Shown here in pieces: positions 1 to 5,273 of a DNA stretch of 5,273 bases. The notes beneath the pieces are model-generated. The model saw only the letters and a program-made list of their open reading frames with translations. It made no database searches and had not been told where the DNA came from. The stretch lies in assembly GCA_007130355.1 (NCBI GenBank), contig SLSQ01000147.1, positions 1-5,273 on the forward strand. Direction: 5' to 3'. The translations under genes were made by a program, and so were the position numbers. The number at the start of each line of letters is the position of its first letter. Within the stretch, counting starts at the first letter, position 1. The DNA is from Trueperaceae bacterium (GTDB lineage: Bacteria > Deinococcota > Deinococci > Deinococcales > Trueperaceae).

Positions 1-87
1 GACGCCGTCGCTCGCGATCTCGCCGATCACGGTGCAGATCTTGGTCGTCCCGATGTCGAGACCGACGATGATGCGTTCGTCACTCAT
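1..87 (-). CDS. ftsA: FtsA, actin-like cell division protein (N-terminal start only)
   Basis: These are the first 29 codons; the rest lies beyond the left edge of the window. FtsA is a cytoplasmic actin-family ATPase that anchors FtsZ filaments to the membrane through a C-terminal amphipathic helix and recruits later divisome proteins. The visible sequence runs from Met-Ser-Asp-Glu into ValGlyLeuAspIleGlyThrThrLysIle (8-17), the phosphate-1 motif of the actin/hexokinase/Hsp70 fold with the Thr-Thr-Lys form typical of FtsA. It then continues CysThrValIleGlyGlu (18-23). The ATG at 87 is supported by an AGGA 3 nt upstream and by the short run of residues before the first strand. The start overlaps the ftsQ stop by 8 nt (ATGAGTGA), as expected for the conserved ftsQ-ftsA pair. 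MreB or another actin homologue is less likely given the motif and the neighbour. Confidence 0.92.
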   Translation of the reverse strand, partial: MSDERIIVGLDIGTTKICTVIGEIASDGV

Positions 88-691
88 GCGTCCTGCTCAC
101 TCCCCACGGGTAGACGGCGAGGCGTCCCCCTCGGTGGCGTTCGACCGCGGCCCACTGACGCTGCAGCGCGTCCAGGTCGGGCGTGAAGACGGTGCCGTCC
201 GGAAGGGCGATCTCGAAGCCTTCCGGCGAGTACTCTATCACCAACGGCGACCGCTCCTGCAGCACCTTCAGAAGCTCTCGCGCCTCGGCGCTCCGGTCCC
301 TTCCCCAGCCCCGGACGATGGGCAGCGCGGCCCGAGCGTCGGGTCCCACGTTCGGCAGCACGGTGCCGTCCCAGGCGCGGACGGTGGCGTCGTTCGCCAA
401 CGACTCCCGGTAGGCGGGCTCGCGTTCCCACACGGCGACGACCACCGTGTCGGGCCAGTGGCGGGTCACGCGGGCGCGGCGGATCCACGGGTCCTCGTCG
501 AGGCCGGCGACCCGCCAACGGGTGATCCAGAGCAGGGGGTCGCCGTGCGCCACCCGTGCGATCCGGGCGACGTCGGCGGAGGCGTGATGGACGGCGCCGT
601 GCACCTCGATCCGGTCCACCACCGGCACGAAGCGAGTGACGGCCGCCGCGGCCAGCGCGAGCAGCAGGGCCGTGGCGAGCGCCAGGCGCAC
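80..691 (-). CDS. ftsQ: FtsQ/DivIB-type cell division protein
   Basis: This 203-residue bitopic membrane protein is the divisome scaffold that, in well-studied bacteria, binds FtsB/FtsL and links early and late division proteins. One Leu/Ala-rich membrane segment (about 3-19) follows a cytoplasmic tail of only a residue or two. The POTRA domain (about 24-94) contains ValAspArgIleGluValHisGly (25-32), AspProTrpIleArgArgAlaArgVal (67-75) and the TrpProAspThrValValValAlaValTrpGluArg stretch (79-90), which matches the family's hallmark xWPxTvxVxVxER. The remaining roughly 100 residues form the extracytoplasmic FtsQ beta domain. At 203 residues it is short for the family, with neither the long N-terminal tail nor a C-terminal extension. 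The start is GTG at 691, one base after the murB stop; AGGTGG lies 10 nt upstream inside murB, and no ATG, GTG or TTG in this frame was seen just upstream. The stop overlaps ftsA by 8 nt. Identity rests on the POTRA motif, topology and location between murB and ftsA. Confidence 0.91.
   Translation of the reverse strand: MRLALATALLLALAAAAVTRFVPVVDRIEVHGAVHHASADVARIARVAHGDPLLWITRWRVAGLDEDPWIRRARVTRHWPDTVVVAVWEREPAYRESLANDATVRAWDGTVLPNVGPDARAALPIVRGWGRDRSAEARELLKVLQERSPLVIEYSPEGFEIALPDGTVFTPDLDALQRQWAAVERHRGGRLAVYPWGVSRTHE
91..94 (-). promoter_or_regulatory. Probable Shine-Dalgarno of ftsA
   Basis: AGGA ends 3 nt before the ftsA ATG, inside the end of ftsQ. The core is short and closely spaced, so it may act with translational coupling from ftsQ. 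Confidence 0.45.
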
Positions 692-692
692 C

Positions 693-1535
693 TCAGAACC
701 CCCACCTGCGCCACTCGAGTTCGAGCGGGGCGTCCACGGCGGCGCGGACCCGGTCGATCAGCTCGAGCACGTCGCCGGCCGTCGCGTCTCCGAGGTTGAT
801 CACGAAGTTGCCGTGCTCGTGCGCGATCATCGCGTCGCCGACGCGGAGCCCCTTGAGTCCGGCGAGGTCGATCAGACGACCGGCCGCGTCGCCGGGCGGG
901 TTGCGGAAGGCGCACCCGGCCGACTTCGCCTTCGGTTGGCCGGAACGAGCGGCGTCGACCGCGGCCAGCGCCACGGCGACCCGCTCCGGCGTGGACCGGG
1001 CGAGGCGCAGGCGGGCACGCAGCAGCAGGGCGTCGTCGGGCAACTCGGAGCGCCGGTAGCCGAGCCCGAGCTCGGAGGCGGGAACCCGTTCGACGCGGCC
1101 GTCGCGCAGCCACTCGACCTCCTCGAGCACCTCCCCGATCTCGCCGAAGCGGGTCCCGGCGTTCATGGCGATCGCTCCCCCCAGCGCCGCCGGCACGCCG
1201 AGCAGGCCCTCGAGCCCGGAGAGCCCGGCCTGCCGCGCCCGCCGGACCAAACCGGGCAACGGGGTCGCGCAACCGAGCCAGACGTCCGTCTCGGCGCCGA
1301 AGCGGCGCACGTCGTTGTAGGGGCGGCCGAGGGCCACCACCCGCTCCGGCACGCCGTCGTCGGAGACGAGCAGGTTCGAGCCGGCCCCGATCGGGCGGAA
1401 CGGAGCCTCGGTCGCCTCGCGCGCCGCCTCGTCGTCGTCCACCGTCCACACCTCGGCCGGACCGCCGACCCGCAGCGTGGTCAGCTGCGCCAGCGGCCGG
1501 ATCCGCACCTCGGCGTTCGGGCTGCGGGGGGTCAC
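693..1535 (-). CDS. murB: MurB, UDP-N-acetylenolpyruvoylglucosamine reductase
   Basis: This 280-residue flavoenzyme reduces UDP-GlcNAc-enolpyruvate to UDP-MurNAc with NADPH and FAD, supplying the MurC substrate. The FAD-binding domain (about 15-130) shows ThrThrLeuArgValGlyGlyPro (19-26), GlyAlaGlySerAsnLeuLeuValSer (50-58) and GlyValProAlaAlaLeuGlyGlyAla (113-121), followed by MetAsnAlaGly (124-127). Tyr160-Arg161 begins the Y-R-x-S motif, and Arg161 fits the substrate-binding Arg. The MurB C-terminal domain (about 175-280) has GlyCysAlaPheArgAsnProProGly (207-215), GlyLeuLysGly (226-229) and HisGlyAsnPheValIleAsn (241-247). Cys208 sits where the proton-donating Ser is usual. Glu272 or Glu274 fits the C-terminal catalytic Glu. 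The protein is shorter than the common 300-340 residues, with little after the last strand, and resembles the compact type II form. The GTG start at 1535 overlaps the murC stop (GTGA). The Shine-Dalgarno is weak, so translation is probably coupled to murC. Confidence 0.94.
   Translation of the reverse strand: MTPRSPNAEVRIRPLAQLTTLRVGGPAEVWTVDDDEAAREATEAPFRPIGAGSNLLVSDDGVPERVVALGRPYNDVRRFGAETDVWLGCATPLPGLVRRARQAGLSGLEGLLGVPAALGGAIAMNAGTRFGEIGEVLEEVEWLRDGRVERVPASELGLGYRRSELPDDALLLRARLRLARSTPERVAVALAAVDAARSGQPKAKSAGCAFRNPPGDAAGRLIDLAGLKGLRVGDAMIAHEHGNFVINLGDATAGDVLELIDRVRAAVDAPLELEWRRWGF
702..707 (-). promoter_or_regulatory. Probable Shine-Dalgarno of ftsQ
   Basis: AGGTGG followed by a G run lies 10 nt before the ftsQ GTG, in the final Arg-Trp-Gly codons of murB. 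It is one mismatch from the consensus AGGAGG and supports the GTG at 691. Confidence 0.55.
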
Positions 1536-2926
1536 GGCGCGTCGCTCGCGGGCGACCGGTCGCCGCCCGAGGCGACGAGCGTCTGGGCGACCCGCCAGAC
1601 GTCGCCGGCGCCGAGCGTGATCACCAGGTCGCCGTCCAGGAGGCTGGCCGCGAGGTAGCGCCCGGCCGACTCGTGGTCGTGGTGCGAGGCGGCGTGCCCG
1701 CCGTCGCGGAGGCGCTGCACGATCCGTTCGGAGGAGACCCCCGGCACCCGGGCTTCGCCGGCTCCGAAGACGTCGAGGACCAGCACCTCGTCGGCGGCGG
1801 CCGCGGCGTCGGCCAGCGCCGGCCAGTGCCGCGCGGTCCGGATCCAGCGGTGCGGCTGCAGCACGGCACGCACGCGGCGGCCGGTGGCGCGCGCCGCCTC
1901 GAGGGTGGCGGCGACCTCGGTCGGGTGGTGCGCGTAATCGTCGATCACGAGGGCGCCGCCGACCTCGCCCCACCGTTGCCAGCGGCGTCCGACGCCCGCG
2001 AAGGTGGCGAGCGCCTCGGCGCCGTCGGCGAGCGGTACGCCGGCACGGTCGGCCGCGGCCAGCGCCGCGGTGGCGTTCAGGGCGTTGTGCCGCCCGGGCA
2101 CCTCGAGCCGCACCTCGGCCGAACCGTCCGGCCCCCGGACGGTGAAGCGCGACCGGTCGGGGTGCAGGCGAAGCTCCTCGATCCGGTAGTCGGCGTGCGC
2201 CGCCTCGCCGTACCGCACCCGGTCCGGGTGGTCGGCGAAGAGGTCGTCCAGGCCGGTCCAGTCGGCGCACGCCACGAGGGTGCGCGCCTGAGCCGCGTAG
2301 CGGCGGGTGGCGGTCTCCAGGTCGCGCAGGCTGGCGTGGTAGGTGCGGCGCTCGTCGTGCTCGCCGGCGATGTGGTCGTCCTCGAGGTTCGTGACCACCG
2401 CGACGTCCGCCTCGAGCTGCGCGAAGCCGGGATCGGACTCGTCGACCTCGGCCACCAGGTGCGCGCCGCGGCCGTACCGCATCACGCCGTGCAGCGCCGG
2501 CAGGGTGGCGCCCAGCTGGACGGCGGGATCGTCCCCGTGCTCGAGCAGGATCGTGGCGACCATGCCGCTGGTGGTGCTCTTGCCGTGCGTGCCGGTCACG
2601 CCGATCGCGCGGTAGGCGCGGAACAGGTCGGCCAGCAGGTCGATGCGCCGCCGTATCGGCAGGCCCAGGCGCTCCGCCTCGAGCCGCTCGGGGGCGTCGG
2701 TCGCGATCGCGGCGCTCGTGACCAGAGCGTCGACCCCGGCGAGGTGCGCCCCGTCGTGACCCAGGCGCACGTCGATCCCCTCGGCACGCAACGCCCGGAC
2801 CGTCTCCGAGTCGGCGCCGTCGCAACCGGACACGCGGTGCCCGGCGGCGTGGTGGTGCCGCGCCAGGCCGCTCATGCTGACGCCGCCGATCCCCATGAAG
2901 TGCAGGTGCGACTTCGGGGCGGTCAC
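1532..2926 (-). CDS. murC: MurC, UDP-N-acetylmuramate:L-alanine ligase
   Basis: This 464-residue Mur ligase catalyses ATP-dependent addition of L-Ala to UDP-MurNAc in the cytoplasm, the first step of stem-peptide synthesis. The N-terminal UDP-binding domain begins HisPheMetGlyIleGlyGlyValSerMetSerGly (9-20). The central ATPase has the P-loop GlyThrHisGlyLysSerThrThr (112-119), GluValAspGluSerAsp (160-165) and AsnLeuGluAspAspHis (180-185). Next come GlyArgHisAsnAlaLeuAsn (278-284), the ArgArgTrp variant of RRF (314-316) and AspAspTyrAlaHisHisProThrGlu (329-337). The C-terminal domain has GlnProHisArg (357-360), AspValPheGlyAlaGlyGlu (385-391) and LeuGlyAlaGlyAspValTrp (438-444). The FGAGE and DDYAHHP motifs mark MurC rather than MurD, E or F. 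The start is GTG at 2926, in a GTGA overlap with the murG stop; it lies nine codons before the nucleotide-binding motif. The Shine-Dalgarno is weak (only a G run), so coupling to murG translation is likely. A long in-frame extension upstream is an antisense-free shadow of murG and was discarded. Confidence 0.96.
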   Translation of the reverse strand: MTAPKSHLHFMGIGGVSMSGLARHHHAAGHRVSGCDGADSETVRALRAEGIDVRLGHDGAHLAGVDALVTSAAIATDAPERLEAERLGLPIRRRIDLLADLFRAYRAIGVTGTHGKSTTSGMVATILLEHGDDPAVQLGATLPALHGVMRYGRGAHLVAEVDESDPGFAQLEADVAVVTNLEDDHIAGEHDERRTYHASLRDLETATRRYAAQARTLVACADWTGLDDLFADHPDRVRYGEAAHADYRIEELRLHPDRSRFTVRGPDGSAEVRLEVPGRHNALNATAALAAADRAGVPLADGAEALATFAGVGRRWQRWGEVGGALVIDDYAHHPTEVAATLEAARATGRRVRAVLQPHRWIRTARHWPALADAAAAADEVLVLDVFGAGEARVPGVSSERIVQRLRDGGHAASHHDHESAGRYLAASLLDGDLVITLGAGDVWRVAQTLVASGGDRSPASDAP

Positions 2927-4035
2927 CGCACGCCCCCGTCGGCGACGGCGCCGAGCGACGACGGTTCCGGCCGTTCGCCGTCCGCCACCCGCACCGCCCC
3001 GGCGAGCAGGCGCGCCGCCGCGCCGGCCGGGGAGCGCGTCGCGATCCGTTCCGACGCGACCCGGCGGGTGGCGTCGTCGAGCAGCGACCGCCAGGCCCGG
3101 AGCAGGCCCTCCGCGTCGTCCTGCTCGACGAGCGTACCGCCGCCCGCCGCCTGCACGGCGCGCGCGTTGTGGCGTTGGTGGTCGTCGGCGGCGGAGGGAA
3201 GGGGCAGCATCGCCAGGGGTACGCCGTGGTAGGCGGCCTCGGAGAGGGTGCCGACGCCGGCCCGGGTGATCGCCAGGTCGGCCGCCGACCAGGCGAGGGC
3301 GGCGTCGACGAAGCCCACGACGCGGTAGCCCTGCAGGCCCTCGACCGCCGTGCGGACCGAGCCTTCCCAGTCCGGTCCGGTGGCGTGCAGGACGGTGCCG
3401 CGCCGCTCCGGTGCGAGCCGCCGGTAGGCGCCGGGCGCCGCTTCGTTCAGGGCCACCGATCCCTGCGAACCGCCCATCACCAGCGTCACCGGGCCGACGG
3501 TGGGCAGGCCCAGCCGGGCCCGCGCCTCGGCGCGCGGCACGCGCCGCTCGCGGACGGGGTAGCCGACCACGTCGCAGCGCTTCGCGCGCGGCAGCCGCGC
3601 GGCCGCCTCCGGCCAGACGAGCGCCGTCCACGCCGCCCGGCCCGCGAACCAGCGCGTCACGCGGCCGGGAACGGCGTTCCCTTCGTGCAGCACGAGCGGC
3701 GTGCCGGTCATCGCGGCCCCGACGCAGCCGGGGAAGGAGGCGAACCCGCCGAACCCCACGACCACGTCCGGACGCTCGCGCCGCACCGCGGCCACGGCGC
3801 CGCCCAGGCCGCTCGCGGCGCGCCACGCCTGCCGCGGATCGGGACGACCGCGGTCCCACTTGCCGGCCGCCACCCCGACGAACGGCACGGCCGCCTCGGC
3901 GGCGAGGCGCTCCTCCATCCCGCCGCGCGCTCCGAGCAGGACCGATTCGTGCCCGTGGCGCGTCGCTTCGGCGGCGAGGGCGAGGGCGGGAAAGACGTGG
4001 CCGCCGGTACCGCCGGCGGCGAGCAGGATCTTCAT
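2923..4035 (-). CDS. murG: MurG, UDP-GlcNAc:lipid I N-acetylglucosaminyltransferase
   Basis: This 370-residue GT-B fold glycosyltransferase (family GT28) transfers GlcNAc from UDP-GlcNAc to lipid I on the inner face of the membrane, giving lipid II, the FtsW substrate. The N-terminal acceptor domain shows GlyGlyThrGlyGlyHisValPhePro (8-16), GlyPheGlyGlyPheAlaSerPhePro (94-102) and HisGluGlyAsnAlaValProGly (117-124). The C-terminal donor domain shows GlyGlySerGlnGly (188-192), ThrArgAlaGlyValGlyThrLeuSerGlu (257-266) and AspAspHisGlnArgHisAsn (284-290). Glu266 fits the nucleotide-ribose ligand of the family. Gly119 replaces the usual Gln of HEQN, and Tyr159 replaces the Asn of GNPVR. Length is normal; the last 20 or so residues form a Gly/Ala/Pro-rich tail with no recognised motif. 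The ATG at 4035 overlaps the ftsW stop (ATGA) and has AGGAG 10 nt upstream; the Met-Lys-Ile-Leu start leads straight into the first strand. An in-frame extension upstream exists but lies within ftsW and is not credible. Confidence 0.96.
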   Translation of the reverse strand: MKILLAAGGTGGHVFPALALAAEATRHGHESVLLGARGGMEERLAAEAAVPFVGVAAGKWDRGRPDPRQAWRAASGLGGAVAAVRRERPDVVVGFGGFASFPGCVGAAMTGTPLVLHEGNAVPGRVTRWFAGRAAWTALVWPEAAARLPRAKRCDVVGYPVRERRVPRAEARARLGLPTVGPVTLVMGGSQGSVALNEAAPGAYRRLAPERRGTVLHATGPDWEGSVRTAVEGLQGYRVVGFVDAALAWSAADLAITRAGVGTLSEAAYHGVPLAMLPLPSAADDHQRHNARAVQAAGGGTLVEQDDAEGLLRAWRSLLDDATRRVASERIATRSPAGAAARLLAGAVRVADGERPEPSSLGAVADGGVR

Positions 4036-5096
4036 GGTGCGGGTTCTCCTTCCGGCGCTCGGGCGCGCGCCTCGCGCTGCGCGGCGTGCAGGAACCCGAA
4101 CGCGACGGCGACCGAGAGTTGGCTGTTGAAGCCGTAGCTGACGAACGGCAGGGGGATCCCGGTGATCGGGAACAGGCCGGAGGCGACCAGCAGGTTCACC
4201 GCCGCCTGTCCGCACAGGTAGGCGGTCGCGCCGGCCGCCAGCAGGCTGCCCGGACCGGCCTGCGCGGCCGCGATCCGCAGCCCGCGGGAGGCGATCACCA
4301 AGTAGAGCCCGACCAGGGTGGCGATGCCGGCGAGGCCGAGAGTCCGCCCGATCGAGACGGCGACGAGGTCCGTTTCCGCCTCGGGCACCTGCACCGGTCG
4401 GCCGGCACCGATCCCGACCACGCCGGCCGAGAGCAGTTCCTGGCGGGCACGGTACGCCTGATAGCTGGTCGTGCGCGTCGCCTGCTGTTCGCCCCACAGG
4501 TCCTGGAAGCCGGTGATCCGGTCGGAGAGGTAGCCGAACTGGCTCAGGTACGGACCGCCGACCACCAGCGCGATCAGCGCCGCCGCCGTCGAGATCGAGA
4601 ACAGCCGGGTCAGGGTGGTGCCGGCGGCGAGCATCACGGCGAAGGCGAGGGCGAACAGGAAGGCGGCGGTGCTGACGTCCGGTTCGGCCACGATCAGGCC
4701 GGCCGCGACGCCCACGACGACCATGGGGCGCCAGATCTGCCAGTCGCCCAGGTGGTTGTGGAAGAAGGCGGCCAGGTAGGCGATCACCGCCACCTTCATC
4801 AGCTCCGACGGCTGCAACGTGAACCCGCCGATCGCGATCCAGCGCTTCGCCTCGCTGCCGGCAGGACTGGTGCCGATGAACAGCGTGAGGATCAGGAGCA
4901 CGACGACGCCGAGGTAGATCCACGGGCTGGCCCGCACCACCGAACGGACCGGCACCCACGCCACCAAGCCGGTGAGCACGAGCGCCCCCATCGCCCGCAC
5001 GCCGTGCTCGACGCCGAGCTCGGGCGCGGCGGCGGTGACGCCCACCACGCCGAGCACGCCGAGCCAGACCTGGGCGATCAGGAGCAGGCGGTCCAC
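4032..5096 (-). CDS. ftsW: FtsW, septal SEDS peptidoglycan glycosyltransferase
   Basis: This 354-residue polytopic membrane protein has about ten hydrophobic segments. SEDS proteins polymerise lipid II into glycan strands; FtsW does so at the septum with a class B PBP. Visible landmarks are LysArgTrpIle (84-87), GlnProSerGlu (95-98), GluProAspValSerThr (138-143), ProGluAlaGluThrAsp (238-243) and LeuProPheValSerTyrGly (316-322). Asp243 aligns with the catalytic Asp of the family's HTDF motif. Departures are Tyr321-Gly-Phe-Asn-Ser325 where YGGSS is usual, Arg251-Thr252 where EE-L-G is usual, and Ser142 where the PDxGT motif has Gly. The start is GTG at 5096; the next in-frame Met is residue 36, inside the membrane domain, so GTG is preferred. 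An AGGAGG sits 4 nt upstream. The N-terminus enters the first membrane helix almost at once. The gene overlaps murD by 19 nt and murG by 4 nt (ATGA). RodA is the alternative family member; location between murD and murG makes FtsW far more likely. Confidence 0.93.
   Translation of the reverse strand: MDRLLLIAQVWLGVLGVVGVTAAAPELGVEHGVRAMGALVLTGLVAWVPVRSVVRASPWIYLGVVVLLILTLFIGTSPAGSEAKRWIAIGGFTLQPSELMKVAVIAYLAAFFHNHLGDWQIWRPMVVVGVAAGLIVAEPDVSTAAFLFALAFAVMLAAGTTLTRLFSISTAAALIALVVGGPYLSQFGYLSDRITGFQDLWGEQQATRTTSYQAYRARQELLSAGVVGIGAGRPVQVPEAETDLVAVSIGRTLGLAGIATLVGLYLVIASRGLRIAAAQAGPGSLLAAGATAYLCGQAAVNLLVASGLFPITGIPLPFVSYGFNSQLSVAVAFGFLHAAQREARARAPEGEPAP
4046..4050 (-). promoter_or_regulatory. Shine-Dalgarno of murG
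   Basis: AGGAG lies 10 nt before the ATG of murG, within the end of ftsW. Together with the ATGA overlap it fixes the murG start and allows either fresh initiation or re-initiation after ftsW. Confidence 0.7.
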
Positions 5097-5273
5097 GGTT
5101 CCTCCTGGAGCAGTTCGCCGACCGCGGCGCGGAAGGCGTCGCCCCGGTCGCGATGGTCGCGGTAGCGGTCGAACGAGGCGGCGAGGGGCGCGAGCAGCAG
5201 CGTGCCGCCGCCCTCCGCCCGCAGCCGCGCCGCCCCGTCGCGGACGGCGCGGCGCATCAGCGTCCGGCCGTCC
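5078..5273 (-). CDS. murD: MurD, UDP-MurNAc-L-Ala:D-Glu ligase (C-terminal end only)
   Basis: This is the last 64 codons plus a TGA stop of a gene whose 5' part lies beyond the right edge of the window; base 5273 belongs to an incomplete codon. MurD is the cytoplasmic ATP-dependent ligase that adds D-glutamate to UDP-MurNAc-L-Ala. The visible segment reads ThrLeuLeuLeuAlaProLeuAlaAlaSerPheAspArgTyr (residues 24-37 of the fragment), followed by ArgAspArgGlyAspAlaPhe. It matches the C-terminal MurD signature LLSPACASFDxFxxFxxRGDxF: the Ser-Phe-Asp and Arg-Gly-Asp-x-Phe parts are kept, while LSPAC has become LAPLA. The reading frame runs 19 nt into ftsW and ends there, and it carries the ftsW Shine-Dalgarno sequence in its Gln-Glu-Glu codons. 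Position directly upstream of ftsW is the usual dcw place for murD. Identity rests on a short fragment plus context; another Mur ligase is less likely because of the RGDxF tail. Confidence 0.86.
   Translation of the reverse strand, partial: DGRTLMRRAVRDGAARLRAEGGGTLLLAPLAASFDRYRDHRDRGDAFRAAVGELLQEEPWTACS
5101..5106 (-). promoter_or_regulatory. Shine-Dalgarno of ftsW
   Basis: A perfect AGGAGG lies 4 nt before the GTG start of ftsW, inside the last codons of murD (Gln-Glu-Glu). The spacing is short, but it is the strongest Shine-Dalgarno in the window and supports the GTG at 5096 as the start. Confidence 0.75.

Noticed and set aside
692..692. Possible internal promoter or terminator between murB and ftsQ or at any other junction.
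   Set aside because: The largest gap is one base. Internal promoters inside coding DNA are possible, but I see no convincing -35/-10 pair in this GC-rich sequence and no hairpin followed by a T run.
466..1449. Minus-strand 327-codon frame spanning the murB-ftsQ junction, considered as a possible fusion or frameshift.
   Set aside because: Both murB and ftsQ are intact in their own frames with complete family motifs, so this third frame is a by-product of base composition.
1673..3232. Long plus-strand open frames, including a 519-codon one here and others at 636-1658, 3169-4137 and 3411-5165.
   Set aside because: They lie fully antisense to murB, murC, murG and ftsW, whose motifs are clear. 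Their translations are Arg/Gly/Ala/His-rich with no recognisable domain, as expected of shadow frames in very GC-rich DNA.
2927..3859. Minus-strand upstream extension of the murC frame by about 310 codons.
   Set aside because: It covers murG in another frame, is low-complexity and Arg-rich, and the MurC family starts right at the GTG of 2926. The same reasoning removes the long upstream extensions of the murB and murG frames.
1..5273. Mobile elements, CRISPR arrays, tRNA or rRNA genes, or a novel defence or metabolic system.
   Set aside because: The entire window is accounted for by seven contiguous core genes; no spaced direct repeats, terminal inverted repeats or RNA gene signatures were seen.

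Overview
The window is a tightly packed, very GC-rich piece of a dcw (division and cell wall) cluster. Every supported gene lies on the minus strand, so transcription runs from high to low coordinates: murD (3' end only) > ftsW > murG > murC > murB > ftsQ > ftsA (5' end only). Nothing convincing is encoded on the plus strand; the long plus-strand open frames are GC-driven shadows.

Layout. 5273-5078 holds the last 64 codons of murD. 5096-4032 is a complete ftsW (SEDS glycosyltransferase). 4035-2923 is a complete murG (lipid II synthase). 2926-1532 is a complete murC (L-alanine ligase). 1535-693 is a complete, compact murB (UDP-MurNAc-forming reductase). 691-80 is a complete, short ftsQ. 87-1 is the first 29 codons of ftsA. 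There is essentially no intergenic DNA. Five of the six junctions overlap (19, 4, 4, 4 and 8 nt) and the murB-ftsQ pair is separated by 1 nt. No room is left for promoters or terminators, and none was seen. The picture is one co-transcribed, translationally coupled operon whose promoter lies upstream of the window. Four of the six visible start codons are GTG (ftsW, murC, murB, ftsQ); murG and ftsA use ATG.

How the genes work together. MurB and MurC make UDP-MurNAc and add L-Ala. MurD adds D-Glu in the same cytoplasmic pathway. MurG attaches GlcNAc to lipid I to make lipid II. FtsW polymerises lipid II at the septum. FtsQ is the bitopic divisome scaffold, and FtsA is the actin-like membrane tether for FtsZ, which probably follows outside the window.

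Organism. The order murG-murC-murB-ftsQ-ftsA with no ddl between murB and ftsQ, plus a minimal FtsQ and very high GC, fits the Deinococcus-Thermus lineage best (Deinococcus, Truepera or relatives). This is inference from gene order remembered from those genomes, not a database result. Actinobacteria are disfavoured because ftsA is present, and Alphaproteobacteria because ddl is absent.

Novelty. This is a core housekeeping region and I see no new system. The points worth a second look are residue-level departures from family motifs: FtsW TyrGlyPheAsnSer in place of TyrGlyGlySerSer, MurB Cys208 at the usual catalytic Ser position, and MurG HisGluGlyAsn in place of HisGluGlnAsn. The small size of MurB and FtsQ is also of interest.
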